A stretch of DNA of 64,000 nt, taken from Pampus argenteus (Eukaryota; Chordata; Actinopteri; Scombriformes; Stromateidae). The stretch spans positions 11,848,501-11,912,500 of the forward strand of contig CM072880.1 in the NCBI GenBank assembly GCA_036937835.1. The letters run 5' to 3'. This document shows positions 33,590 to 45,805 of this stretch, one piece after another; positions within the stretch are counted from its first letter, which is position 1; each line of letters begins with the position of its first letter. Below the pieces are notes generated by a model. The model was not told where the DNA came from. It saw nothing but the letters and a program-made list of their open reading frames with translations, and ran no database searches. The translations under genes were made by a program, and so were the position numbers.

Positions 33590-36310
33590 TCCTTAAAGTC
33601 AAAACATATTGTTCCTTCACCAAAGCCATTATTGTCTATATCAAGAAACCTCAGTGCATTATCACATATATATTACAGCCACAAAGGAAAAAATCTCTTG
33701 ATAACACCCGTAGACCATTTCAAACACTAATCAGTATTAATAATTATATTATAAAGGATTTTACTCATTGCCAACCACAGCCAGTGAGTGTGGTCTGCAC
33801 TAGCTGCGAGTATAAGAAAAGGATACACCCTAAAAGTAAAATGTTACTCACAATGTAAAAGCTGTGGACATGAATCACATCCAGGTTGCCACAACTGAAG
33901 GAAAATCTATTCGTCATCCACCTCAAAGACGTACGTAATGTTTTCTGTTAGAAAAATCTAATTCTTTAACTTTTTCAAACATAAAACATATGGAATCTGC
34001 ATTCGAAAGCATAGTGTTCATTTTTGTGAACATACAGCAGATGTGTCTCAAACGTTGACTTGTTTCATTGAATCTTTTTTGTGACCTGACCGCTGATGTC
34101 ATTTGTTATGCTGAGAATCTGAGAAAAATTATAAATGGCTTTGTCAGTTTAATAAAACAGAAACCGAGTTTTAGCCATTGCAATGTTATGCCCCAGCAAA
34201 CAAAGGAAACAAAGCTATACTGGCTCTCATATATTATGCCAAACACAGGCATGTCTGGATATGCTCAGCTTCTTTTGTTATGTTACAGCTGTAAAACAGC
34301 ACAGCACCATATGGAAGATATCACACATCCAAAGCCAGCTTTGAGTTTGTCTGAATTATCTCCAAACATAATTTCCTTTTTCTCTTCTACACTCATGCAA
34401 ACATATTTTATCAAATTTTTGTGACTTTGAAGCAATCATCTTTTAATTATTTCACTATGATTTATCACAATGTCTTGGATCATTTAATCAAATGGGGCCC
34501 TTGACCCTTATCACAGGGACACACATGTTCATACTGTATATGACTTTTGCTGTAGACATTCATAACTCATACTTGTCAAACTGTGATGGGGAAAAACATC
34601 ACATTGAGATATACATCTGAGTACAGACTAAATACAAGCTAATGATTTATCATGTAAATGTTATGGCACAGCTGGAGCAAAGTTAATTCCTATATGAATG
34701 ACGGGGAAGTTGTGACCTAAATAAATCAACAATGGGAACTTACCCTCCTTACCCTGCATAGTGTAACTCCAGATGAAAATCAGATATAACTAAGATTTCC
34801 ATTTAATAGACAGGAAATTAGATGTATGAGTTTTGTGCCAAGTAAAGCAAAAGCCTAAAAAACAAGTAGGTCAAACTGGCCTGTTTTTATTTTTGTCTTC
34901 TCTGTTAAAGTCATTCAAGCTCTATTTGGATGCCTGCAGTCTGTAGGACAGAGCATGAAAACAAAAGCGCAGAGACACAGATACGGACAGACATCGAGTA
35001 TAGACACAAACACGCTCACACACCAACACAGACTGGAGAATGATGAATGATGTTTGGGCTCGGGAGGTTGCACTTCATTAGGGAGGAGGACAAACTTTGT
35101 GCCAAGCTCAGTGCTCTGTTTATCCTTTCTGGTATCCGACGAGCCAGCGGAGACAGTGGGAAACAATGCGGTGTCAACAGGGGGGCATAACACATCCGTG
35201 ACTGGGCCAGTCGCTCCCAGACTCTCTTTACTGTATTATATGTCGTCCACACGGGTCCCTGAAAGTTAGCCAGTCAGCACTGCAATGATGGATTACCTAT
35301 AAGGACTCAGAGTCAAGCCGGGTCTCATGTTTCCTCCTATGTCCTATGTTTATTATAGTACACTGTGTGGAGTCATCCGTCAGCAGACCTACCTCGGGCC
35401 ATGTTACAGATGCAGCGTGCCAGCACTGACAATGTTTGATTAATTCGCTGTATCAGGAGTTATGTTGATTATTAACTTGTATCTATATCGATTATGGCTA
35501 TATCTGTATGTAGTAGGCTGTGTATGGAGCTGGCTGGATTGTCTGGACCACATAGTGTATACAGCTAGCATTATTCGCCTGTGTTTGAGGACGTATGACA
35601 ACATTGTATGAACTTGGCTTAGATTTATACTGCAGATTTTTTTTTTTTTAGATATATTCAACCAGAAAATAAATAAACATTTCCTTTATACAAGAAGTGT
35701 AACAGGCCTTTGTCTCCTTGCCTTATGCTTGGTTAGCAGCACATTATACCTCTGCCTCCTCTGTAGCGACCACAAACACAAATCAGGTGTTGAGTAAAAC
35801 TGATTTTCTGAGCCAGGATTGCTGCAGAGCACAGTGTCTTTCAAAGAACAACAATAGCATGCAGAGGGGAACTGCTTGTTCCCCTGACAGCGTGTTGAAA
35901 AGTGAAACATTTGCCCCATTGTTTGGTTTTCTTCACACTCATGAAAGATGAAACGTAGCAGGGAAATATAGACGGCGTAGTCTCTCTTGTTGCTGTGTTG
36001 TCATTCGTTATCAAGCATGACAGACCAGGTTTTTGTGTTATCACATGAGTGTGTTAGTAAATCTGGTGAAAGTCATTAAACACATCATGTAACAAGACTC
36101 CTGGGATTGAAGTTTTCCATAATTCCCCACTGAAATCAAGAAATTCTTCATCTAGTACTAAATGTTGCAATACATGTGTATGTTTTCCAGTGCAATTTGT
36201 GTATGGCTGTGTGTATACTTAGATATGGTGTGCTAGTGCTGCAGGTACTCGTACACCTGGGCATGTGTAAGCTGTGTTTCTGTGCACTTTTCATTTTAAA
36301 CAATGACTGA
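33590..36310. other. non-coding stretch
   Basis: No supportable gene. The 118-codon frame at 34068-34424 is AT-rich and has no splice context. Balanced sequence at 35,040-35,290 may be regulatory, and a T-run lies at 35,637-35,650. Confidence 0.5.
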
Positions 36311-36314
36311 AGAC

Positions 36315-36615
36315 ATATTGGCCTTGAAGGCAGAGCAGCGATCACGCCCCAGCAGCTTGTCCGGATGGGAGGTCATAGGAAGCGTGTGTTATATTTAAGG
36401 ACCTGTCAGCTGGTTTCCTGGTGACACCTCCCGCGGCAACGGTGTCACCGCACCTAATGAGTCCTCTGGCCTCCTGGGACGTTTTCACAGGGTTTAATCC
36501 AAATAGCGGAAATGACTTGGCTGTGACCCTCCTCCTCTGTATCTTGCTAGGGCAAACAGGAGGCTGCACAGACTCAGCAAACCTTTCAAACACTGAGGCC
36601 AGAAAATGTGAGTTT
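36315..36615. promoter_or_regulatory. candidate conserved non-coding element or exon-like block
   Basis: Complex and CG-containing (ggtgacacctcccgcggcaa, ccgcacctaatgagtcctct). Inside it, gacgttttcacag followed 117 nt later by aaaatgtgagt forms an acceptor/donor pair around an open frame reading FNPNSGNDLAVTLLLCIL. The exon reading is possible but the peptide is unrecognised. The minus strand is also open over 83 codons, so I favour regulatory sequence. Confidence 0.3.
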
Positions 36616-36619
36616 CCTC

Positions 36620-37920
36620 ACATTGGAATAATTGTTTCTGAAACAGTTTTGTGTCTTTATGCATGTTGTGAAACAGTTTTGCAGTTGAACAGCTTCTTGC
36701 CAAAGATCTGTCATCTGATTTAAGGAGTTTGTTTTAAACCCTGTTCCCTGCAGATTTCCATTTTATGGCCTACTCCGACTTCTGCTTTTTTGGTGGCAGA
36801 TTCATATTGCAATCTTCAGCCTCTCAATTGAGCACTGAATTAAAGTTACTATTGTCATCCTAAAGCATCTAAAATGCTGTAATTAATCATGAATCACATT
36901 GTTCATCTACTTGTACGTGAAGGATGTTGCTTGTAGGTGATCATAATGCAGCATTTAGCATCTAAAGAGCCAGATATTTCTCAGGAGTTGGTGGAGACCA
37001 AAACAGAGCTGAAAGGAGAGTGAATATAAAAATGCTAATAGTAGTGACTGTATACACTACACTGCTGGATGTGTTGTAAAATCTGCAACCGTTTGTTCAC
37101 CATTTAATTTTGAAAGTCATTTTTGTTTTTACAGCTTGTTTTCCCCCTAAGTGGGCAAAAAGTCAGTTTGTGCAGGTTTATATTGACGTCAGTGTCCAGA
37201 TATGCCCACTCAGCAAGAGTTTTTAGCTTCGCAGCTGTCAAAGATAAATTGGTTCCAAAAGACAGACTGTGAACCAGGAAAATATTTGAGCATCATTGTT
37301 TTGTTTTGTGGCATCTACCCTGCTGGTAGATGCACGAAAACCTATTATGCTGAATTTTCCACCTTGCAGTCAGTATGTGGCAACAGACACCAGGATGTTA
37401 CCACATACTGACGGCATCCTGGGATGCATTAGCATACTTGTGGCCCACCTGTTAGCTTTCATGAGTCTTGCTTTTCTCCAGCCTGTTTAACAACGTGGTA
37501 TTTTGTATGGCTCGCTGTTTGTACTGGTGCAGTTCTTCCAGAAAACTTGGACAATGCAATACCAAGATGATTGGTGCTGGAACCAGTAGGTCTGGTCATT
37601 GTCTGTACAGTCACTTAAATCACATCACATGCCCTGCCCTTCATAATGTTTAGTTCAACAATAATCAAACCTGATTGCTCTGTATTCTGTTATTGTACTG
37701 TATTTAACTACTCGCTGTATGCAAGCAATTTATATGCTTAAATGAGGAAGTGTACCTAGTAAAATGCTTTGTCACCACTAAAGAAAAGTTACATTTATTG
37801 ATTTGTTTACAGGAATAAGAAAAAGACACCAATAAAAATCGAGTCAGACATGGAAAGAAAATGTTTTTGCAGTTTAGGTGATGCTTTTTTTTTTTTTTTT
37901 TTTTTTTGATATTTTTCTTC
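36620..37920. other. non-coding stretch
   Basis: No supportable gene. Ends in a T23 homopolymer at 37,885-37,907. Confidence 0.55.
37885..37907. repeat. poly(T) tract, 23 bp
   Basis: A perfect T-run. On the minus strand it would be a poly(A), but no retrocopy sequence is recognised next to it. Confidence 0.95.
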
Positions 37921-37924
37921 AATA

Positions 37925-38275
37925 AAGTCACCAGGGCGAATTCTCTCACAATTATGGCTAAAAGGAGAGATTCTCATTGAGATTAATTGCTTTGATTTGA
38001 CATGTCACAGAAACGGCAGCGACAGCAGAGACTCATATCTCCAAATGCATAACATACACCAGTGACGGCACAGCCCGCACTAATGTCGGCCTTTCATCTA
38101 CCATCTCTGCTGATAGGAATATTTCCTCACCTCGACAGATAAACGTAGACATAAAAGTAATGACTGGAGCAGTAATTACCCGATGCAATCTGAATCTGGA
38201 GCTATTTTCATCACACCCAGCATGGTGGGTCCACACTGTCGCAGCCATAATGTTTTACCTTTCATTCAGACGAGA
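37925..38275. promoter_or_regulatory. candidate conserved non-coding element
   Basis: A 350-bp complex block contains cattgagattaattgctttg, gacatgtcacagaaacggca, gcccgcactaatgtcggcc, agcagtaattacccgatgc and catcacacccagcatggtgg. It has many homeodomain cores and no simple repeats. A minus-strand frame of 71 codons is open over part of it but lacks splice signals. One of the strongest enhancer-like textures in the window. Confidence 0.42.
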
Positions 38276-38279
38276 TGTA

Positions 38280-39100
38280 AAATGTATAAAGAAAAAGCCT
38301 CGGATATGATCAAATGAAAAACAACGCAGGTCACTTGGCACGATGGTCCTAGACTCGGACTCAGTGGTCGCTTCAGTTCAGGATGCCTGTTTTTTTTTTT
38401 CTTTTGGAAATATGAGAAGAAACCAGATGCTTGAGGAAGGTCGTTAAGGTCTATACAGTCTCAACATAGTCAGCTGTATGTTGTTAAAGCTCTCTGTTTT
38501 TCTGTACGTATGTTTGGAATATAGAGACGTCCTTATGTGACATTATGTCTGTTTGAAAAGGAAGCAGCGTCTGTAAAGAGAACGACCGTAATGATTAACC
38601 CATCAAACCGAACAACAGAAAAGGACAGGAAACATTTTGGTAAATATATACAGTATAAAGTACAGTTTTAAAAGTTAGTCACAAAAGGATGAGTGTATAA
38701 GTTTAGCTTCTTTGAAGCTCCAGTTCAGAGCAGTGCTGGTTTCAGTCTGGATAATATATGGTGGGTGTTGCTGTCAGAAGTGGGATCTGATAGAATGAAG
38801 TCACTGTAAACAGAAAATTAGGGTTTGGCAGAGAAAGTTCCAGTGTTCATTTGAATATGGCAACATCTGGCGGCACTTATGCGCTGGCGACTGTGTGTGT
38901 GTTCCACAAAATCCACTTCCCTCTTCTTTCCTATCATTCCATTAATATACAGTGCTTTACGTAGAACAGATGACACACTTAAAGACACTGTACAGTATTT
39001 GACTTTAAATATACACTGTGCAAAGTTTGTGCGCCCTGGATACTCCAAAACCTTTTTGTCAGTGATCAAACTCGTCGTATTGCTGTTTTAAAAGGTTTTA
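38280..39100. other. non-coding stretch
   Basis: AT-rich with a T-run at about 38,390-38,400. Nothing recognised. Confidence 0.6.
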
Positions 39101-39104
39101 CATT

Positions 39105-39175
39105 TTGTTTTGGGAAACATACTTATTCACTTGTAAGTGGTATCAAACTTTTTCATCGAGAATATTTCCAATAAT
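39105..39175 (+). repeat. fragment of the gaatatgaagctagcgctag-family repeat
   Basis: ttttgggaaacatacttatt followed by cacttgtaag resembles the remembered start of the repeat seen at 21,672. Short and uncertain. Confidence 0.4.
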
Positions 39176-39474
39176 GTTGAATTCATGTTAGAATTACACA
39201 GTAAATCAGTAATTTGTCTGGGCGACCAGATGGATTTCTGGCATGTTTAGCTTTTAGCCTGTCTTGCAGTTTGAGCACTTTGAGCAGTTTCATGTTTCAA
39301 TTTCCCACATGGCAGCTTGAAATATCTGTATTTTACATTGACTGAGGCTGTGCACTCATATAGATATAACTAAACTTTAAACACATATTGTTCCCATTCC
39401 ACATCTTGCTTTCAATGTAGAACTGTACAAAGTATTGCTGCCATGCTCTGTATCAGCATTCCTTCTATCTACTG

Positions 39475-39640
39475 TGCACCATCTAATAAAGGTATAAAAT
39501 ACCTCCCAAAATAATTGAAAAGTTAAATTTCTAACTTTATGCGAGGGTAGCTCTCTCCCCCTGCTTGAGTCATTATGCTATGCTAAACTAAGTCTATCGA
39601 CTGGCTGCTCTTGCTCCATAGTTAATGCACTATTGGCAAA
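39475..39640 (-). repeat. teleost interspersed repeat, reverse orientation
   Basis: aaaatacctcccaaaataat, ctctccccctgcttgagtca, ttatgctatgctaaactaag and gctcttgctccatagtta follow the reverse-complement order of the common repeat containing 'gcttagcataaagactgg'. Diverged copy. Confidence 0.6.
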
Positions 39641-39644
39641 AAAG

Positions 39645-40035
39645 ATTTTGCCAAAAAATGTTAAATATACCTTTGGCACAACGTACGTGATTAATAAAAT
39701 AATACAGTGTTTGCACAGCTTAACAAATTGAATATAGACAAAATGATGTGTTCAGATGTTAGCACACATGTAGTAAAAGTTAGTAGGCTATGGAAATATA
39801 TATAAAAAAACATTACAATCATGTTGCTTTTGATCTGTTCTGCTTTAGCTAAACACTTAAATTTGGCTACAAGAGAAGATAAATAAAAAGCTCCTATAAA
39901 ATGACTTTACATTAGTTTACCCAGGTCTTCACACAATCTCTATATATAAAAGAACAAAGAAAACATTGCATAAAGCAGGAGAATATATAAATCAATGCAG
40001 TGCTATTACTTCAACTATCTCATGGGCATGTAGTT
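39645..40035. other. non-coding stretch
   Basis: AT-rich, nothing recognised. Confidence 0.6.
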
Positions 40036-40039
40036 TGGA

Positions 40040-40345
40040 TTAAAATTATAGGAAACAGATAACCAATCATTGAGTGAATTAGAGACAGGCAGACACCCAG
40101 ACTGATCTGGCTGTTGAAACAAATCAAGGGATCGATGTGCATTATGCTTATGAATACAAACCGCTGCATTCTGCCGGGCCAGTCAGGCAGCGTTGGATTG
40201 AAAACAGGGAATGCATTCTGTGAGCTCATTATCCGCCTTAGAAGACACATGCTCATGCACAAATAAAGAGGAACGTGCGCACACACACACAGGCACAAAT
40301 CAGTAGACTGAGAGACGCGCAGACCGAGTGGATGCACTTGAACAC
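40040..40345. promoter_or_regulatory. candidate conserved non-coding element
   Basis: Contains agactgatctggctgttga, atcaagggatcgatgtgcat, gcattatgcttatgaataca, tctgccgggccagtcaggca and tgagctcattatccgcctta, passing into CA-rich sequence. The minus-strand frame 40020-40349 is open but reads through CA repeats and has no splice pair. Confidence 0.35.
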
Positions 40346-40732
40346 GCAATTCAATAGAGAGATAATTGGAGCATAAGCCTTTTTATTGGGTTCATTAGAA
40401 TCTACCTAAACCAGGGCAGAGTTTCTAAAAATAAATAGTCATAAAATAATTAAAAAGGTCTTTTAATTAGTCTTTAAGGTTTGTTTCCAAAGGAATGTTT
40501 TGACTTTGTGACAGATTTTTAAGTGATGAACCACATTTTTAACTCATCCCAGCCTGTAAAAAGCCATAAAATACTTAATCAATAGATGCACATGTACTAC
40601 GGGTCTTTGTTACTCAGTGATACATCACACGTTTTTCCAGTTGCACTTTTAAACCAAACACTGATATGAAGTGGGTTAGAAAAATGAAGCCATGTCACAT
40701 GATTGTGACATGAAAGTATGTAAGCCAAGCAT

Positions 40733-41115
40733 GGTCGTGCCTCGCAATTATTTTTTAATGCTGTTATTTTGAGTTATCAGTTGTGTTATCTTGAGATAAC
40801 AAAGGTCCTTTTCCATGCGATAATGAGTTCATTCATCTTGTTATCTAAAGATAATTATAAAAGAATTCGGAAATGAGTGTCTGGTTCACACCTGGTCCCA
40901 TCCATCCATCTATCTAATAGCAGGCATAGCCAATGACTCTGTATAGGCTGTTTATCCTGTTACAAGTTAAACACAACTTTGGACGGAGGGTACAATGGCT
41001 GAGACCATTTTCTCCGTAATTATCTTATTATCTCGAGAAAACAGCCTTTTTGTTTTCTCGAGATAATGAGATATTTAACTTGTGATCTTGAGATAACAGC
41101 ACTCAAAGCGTGGCC
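40733..41115. mobile_element. palindromic CTCGAG-rich MITE
   Basis: The outer ends are loosely complementary (ggtcgtgcc near 40,733, gcgtggcc near 41,108). Inside them tgctgttattttgagttatc mirrors the right-hand ttgatcttgagataacagca region. Near the right end a hairpin has 20-bp arms (41024-41043 and 41051-41070, one mismatch, CTCGAG in each) with a 7-nt loop. The arrangement fits a short non-autonomous DNA element of a type remembered from fish genomes. There is no ORF, and the target-site duplication is not clear. Confidence 0.6.
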
Positions 41116-41119
41116 GTTA

Positions 41120-41610
41120 ATGCTTTCGTATAAAGATTGTGTTTTGATAGGTAGACTTCATTTTTGTGTGAGCTTAATGTAAAGTGGTGTTATTTGAAGA
41201 AAGCTCATAGTCACTTCACTCCTGCTTTTGATTTTATCAGCTCTCCAGCTCATCCGCACCTTTTACCATTTCCACATATCAATGCGTGTACACTGTAAAA
41301 TGTGATTTTGCACGTTTGTTTTTCTAGCATATTATTTAATGTCAGTATAAGGAAAGTAGTGAAAACATGAAATGACCAATTAATAACTGTAAAATATATT
41401 CTTACTTGAAAATCTACATCCAATTAAATGAGTAATGACATTTCTGACTGTTACTGAGATGCATTATGGGTATTTTATTCTCAGACATTGATTATAAAGT
41501 TTAGCCAGTAAACTAACCTCACTGCTTTATCATCCAAACGCTAGCCAATGAGCTAACTGACTTCTTGTCACACAGACCAGCAAAAAGTAGATTAAGAGTT
41601 GTAATATCCT
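41120..41610. other. non-coding stretch
   Basis: AT-rich. 41,295-41,475 (actgtaaaatgtg, gatgcattatgggtatttta) may be a worn repeat of the 'actgtaaaaa' type. No gene. Confidence 0.5.
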
Positions 41611-41613
41611 GCT

Positions 41614-42169
41614 ACCTGACCTTCGTTTCTGTCAAGCTAACCTAGCTAGTTAATATTTGCTGCATTAACGCTAGTGTTAGCCAGTGACCTTCTAACAGGT
41701 TAAATAGCCAAGTAGCGTTAGCAAGTGGTACGTTTACGAGCTGTTTGATTCAGCTGGACATATTCAGCTCATTCCAGCAATTCCAGCGAATTTGTTGGTA
41801 TAACGACCAAGTTACAGTAGCACAGGAATATAAATCCTGGTTAATCCTGACGGTTAAGGGCCGCTCCATTTTGACCTATGATGAACCTTTAACTAGATGT
41901 GAGGGTTTCCATAATAAATTTGTTGTTGTGATAGTGGAATTATGCTGTGCAGATACTGATACTGGCATGAGGATATTTCAGTAGTCCCTGCAGTATTCCC
42001 ATTAATATACTCGGAAGAGAGAGAGAAGAGAAAATTAACCTTGTTGTTCTCACCAAGCTTAACTCTGCATATGGAGACGGAAAGTGTTAGTCTCTGACTT
42101 CCTGACCTAAAGGAGAGACAGATACTTTGCTTTACTGTAAGTGTGATTGGATTTTGGGGCCTTAAAACA
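41614..42169 (+). repeat. direct repeat, copy 1 (556 bp)
   Basis: Runs from acctgaccttcgtt to ggggccttaaaaca and matches 43,457-43,999 in the same orientation. By eye there are about 22 substitutions plus 9-bp and 3-bp indels and a small AG-tract change. An open frame without ATG (79 codons from a TTG at 41745) is preserved in both copies, but most substitutions change amino acids, so I do not call it a gene. The repeat unit starts ACC-TG and ends CA. Confidence 0.9.
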
Positions 42170-43456
42170 CGCAAACACACAAGTTACCAATAAAAGATTT
42201 AGATTTTTTTTTTCTTTTACTGTTGAGTAAAGTACTTCTCCATTATTTTACACCAGTGTACAAAACTACCTCTGTCCGTTTGTGTGTTAGTCTGACAAGA
42301 TTACACCCAAGCTGTGTAAGCACAGCGGCGATCATGGGGATTGCATTGGAACGGTTACCATCAATAATGAATTTTCCTCTGAAAGTCAGGATTTGAGCCA
42401 TGGCAATGATGGAGCACAGCGCACACTGGTGTAATCATGTTGGGAAACTGGCAGAATCCCAACACATGTCTAACATGACACGACTACAAACAGAGAGAGG
42501 AGGGCGAGCAGAAAGCAAGAAAATGGGACTTTTGGAGAGAGAGAGAGAGGTTTGATAGAAAAGAGAAACCACTAGAACTGCTGGCAGGGATTTAGCAAGC
42601 TCTGCATTTGCGTCTGCTTTGCACCACGCGTCATGATCTCACACACATTTCCAGAGCAGATAGGTGCGCTAGAGAGGCATTCAAATGAATCATTCAAACA
42701 TTTAGCTAGAATCTTCTGGGATTTCACTGTCACATCAGATATGATGTTTGAGTCCCTGACGGTTTGTGACTAACATCACATGCGTATTTCTGACAGCTGG
42801 AGGTTGTTGGGTGTCTTCTTATTAGAACTCTTTTTGTCTCCAATGCTCACAGTTGATCCCCTCCTGGTGTAAGACAGTAAGGTACCAAAAATGCCTGAAA
42901 CACATGAAATAAATCAACAGTATATGACTTTAAACATGAAAAAATGAATCTGCGTTTGTACTGTGAGCGGTGGAACCCAAGGCACACCATGACTCAGCTG
43001 CTTTGTCTGCCTGACGCTATCAATGTTTTCCATAGGTGACCTCTGGTTGACTTGGTGACTTTTCTGTATAAAAGACTGTCACACGATAAAACTAAATTAA
43101 ATAAAAGAGGTGAGAGATCGACTTCTCCTATTACTGCATTTAACAACTGAAGGATGATACAGTATTACATCTTTTTATTCTTCCTCTACTGGCATCATTG
43201 ACCCTCAACAGCCTTTTGATTGCAAGCTGACACCAAACCTTTCTGTTAAAGTCTTTTCAGCACTATCATTGTTTATATCAACCATTTAAATTTCTATGGA
43301 AGACAGTCCAAAGTGGACCTTTCCTGTTGACCCCACTTGAGTTTGAGCACTAACACTTGAGCACCATCCTGCTTAATGAGCAGTCAAAGATAGTAAAAGG
43401 TTGTGTTTGGTGCACCTCTCTGGTCATTTACTTTTTTCCGACTCACTCTGGGGGTG
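42170..43456. other. single-copy spacer between the direct repeats
   Basis: About 1.29 kb with no ORF of note, no primer-binding-site-like or clear polypurine sequence next to the repeats, and a short GA run at 42,535-42,549. It reads like ordinary genomic DNA (ggcgatcatggggattgcat, accatgactcagctgctttg) more than retroelement interior. Confidence 0.55.
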
Positions 43457-43999
43457 ACCTGACCTTCGTTGCTGTCAAGCTAACCTAGCTAGTTAATATT
43501 TGCTGCATTAAAGCTGGTGTTAGCCAGTTACCTTCTAACAGGTTAAATAGCCAAGTAGCGTTAGAAAGTGGTACGTTTACAAGCTGTTTGATTCAGCTGG
43601 ACATATTCAGCTCATTCCAGCGAATTTGTTGGTATAACGACCAAGTTACAGCAGCACAGGAATATAAATCCTGGTTAATCCTGACGGTTAAGGGCTGCTC
43701 CATTTTGACCTATGATGAGCCTTTAACTAGATGTGAGGGTTTCCATATTAAATTAGTTGTGATAGTTGAATTATGCTGTGCAGATACTGATACTGGCATG
43801 AGGATATTGCAGTAGTCCCTGCAGTATTCCCATTGATATACTGGGAAGAGAGAGGAAAAGAAAATTAACCTTGTTGTTCTCACCAAGCTTAATTCTGCAT
43901 ATGGAGACGTAAAGTGTTAGTCTCTGACTTCCTGACCTGCAGGAGAGACAGATACTTTGCTGTACTGTAAGTGTGATTGGATTTTGGGGCCTTAAAACA
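43457..43999 (+). repeat. direct repeat, copy 2 (543 bp)
   Basis: The partner of 41,614-42,169, shorter by a 9-bp loss of one of two tandem attccagc-type units and small deletions. Flanking bases differ immediately outside both ends of the two copies. Confidence 0.9.
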
Positions 44000-45680
44000 T
44001 GTGGGATGTGAACAGTGTGCCGAGAAAAGCTGAATGTATGACTGACAGGCGGAGGAGGCTGAGACGTCTGAATCGGATGAGTTGACTCTTCTGAAATGTT
44101 ACTGTTTGTTTTAATCGTTTACATAATTCAACCATGCCATTAGCCGTGAAGCATCGTTCTGTCTGTCGAGAATCAGAAAACAACAAAATATCTGGTGGCA
44201 GCTTTAATTTTGTTGCTGGAATGTAAGATAGCCTGCGTGCACAGAAAGCACGAACTAGTGCAGAACACAAGAATGAAAGAGTAGGAGAGCGTTAGGTTGG
44301 TATTTATAGGAATGCTGGAAGAGGCGCAGTGTAAAATTAGGTGATTTGTTAAAAAACAAAAACAGAACAAAAAATAAATGTAAAAAAATCAGGATGTCAC
44401 ACTATCAAGAGACGGAGAGCTCATTCAGGAATTCTATCACTCACTACGTCTGATTTCCAGTATTTTTGCCACAAACCCTACAATAATATAACACTTAAGT
44501 GAAAAATTAAAGCTAAAAAAGACCACAACTCCCTCCGATCAACAGCACAATTGTTGCTTTCTCTACCCATTTAAAAGGTGACATCTTGACCTCATTTTTG
44601 CTAGAAATGGACAAACATGCTGCACACATGGACAAATACCTTTTTTTTTAGTTTTTCAGTTTCTCCTGGGGGGCTCTAAAGAACAGTTTATGAATAATTG
44701 GTTGATATTGTAAATTTACATCTGAATACATTAAATAAAAGGGTTTTATAATAAATATTGGTGTTTACTTTATTTGTAAATAATTTCACAACATATAGTA
44801 TTTACTTAAATTTTACGGTTTTGTTTGGCAGCCATAGATGCCAGTAATTTACCGTTTACTGTTTTTATGGGATTTTTTTTTTTTTACAGTGTACTTTCTT
44901 ACTATCTACCTTGTCTGTGGCTTTCAGCCCCTTGCTCGTTCATTCCACTGAAGACATAAATCTTTAAAATAGGGTCAGAAATAGAAAAGAAAAAAAGCTT
45001 ATGAATTCCCTAAGGCTGCTGGGCACTGTAGTTTTTAGTAAATTTAACAAATACATTTGTTGCAGACTATTTTTCAGCTGCGGATTAAGACATATTCTGT
45101 GATTGTGTGGGTGTTTTCGGTGGACGTGTATGTGGTATTGAGTCAAAATACTACTACAGTACATGGAAATAAAGCAACATCTGCAACATTTATATTTTAA
45201 TAGTTTTTCAACAATAATGAAGCTCTATGGTACAGAGGATTTAAGATAAGGTGGTATGGAAAAGTGTTCCCTTCCTGATTTCTTATTTTTATGCATGTTT
45301 GTCACACTTAACAACAAAATCCAAACCTGTGTACATAACCCTGTGTGAAAAAGTACTTGTGCTATTACTAATATTTTAATTAGGCCTTGTCTACACAAAA
45401 AATTGTTGGTTTTGGTCTTTTCATGGTATTTATGGACCATAAGAAAAATATAGAATCATCAGGCCTATCTTTTAAGACTTCTTTTAAGATAACAGAAGCA
45501 TCAGGACACTAAAAGATACATAGCCTGGACAATGAAGAATTTAGCAGGTGTCTGCCTAACGTCCCTGAATCAATGAATGTTGCAGTGTTTCTCAGAAGAC
45601 ACAAAGCTTAAACTCCCACAAACTATTTCAGTCAACACTACTCTTTATTTTCTGCACGATTCATGCATAATTACCACTGA
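44000..45680. other. non-coding stretch
   Basis: No supportable gene. 44,790-44,895 (ttttacggttttg, taatttaccgtttactg, T-run, ttacagtgta) resembles the remembered 'acagtaaaaaccgt' fish repeat but is too worn to bound. Confidence 0.5.
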
Positions 45681-45684
45681 CATC

Positions 45685-45805
45685 CACTGATTACCAGTTG
45701 CTCACAAAAGCCATATTCAGCTTTAATTAATCTGGCAAACAAATAAATAGCAGAAATTCTTGTTCACAACACGTGTAATTTATTGCCAGAAGTGCATTCA
45801 TCCTC
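45685..45805. promoter_or_regulatory. candidate conserved non-coding element
   Basis: A short block with tcagctttaattaatctggc, caaataaatagcagaaattc and caacacgtgtaatttattgc (E-box CACGTG). Repeat-free and ATTA-rich. Confidence 0.25.

Noticed and set aside
38033..38248. 71-codon minus-strand frame with a protein-like look
   Set aside because: No splice signals at either side, and it lies inside a motif-dense non-coding-like block.
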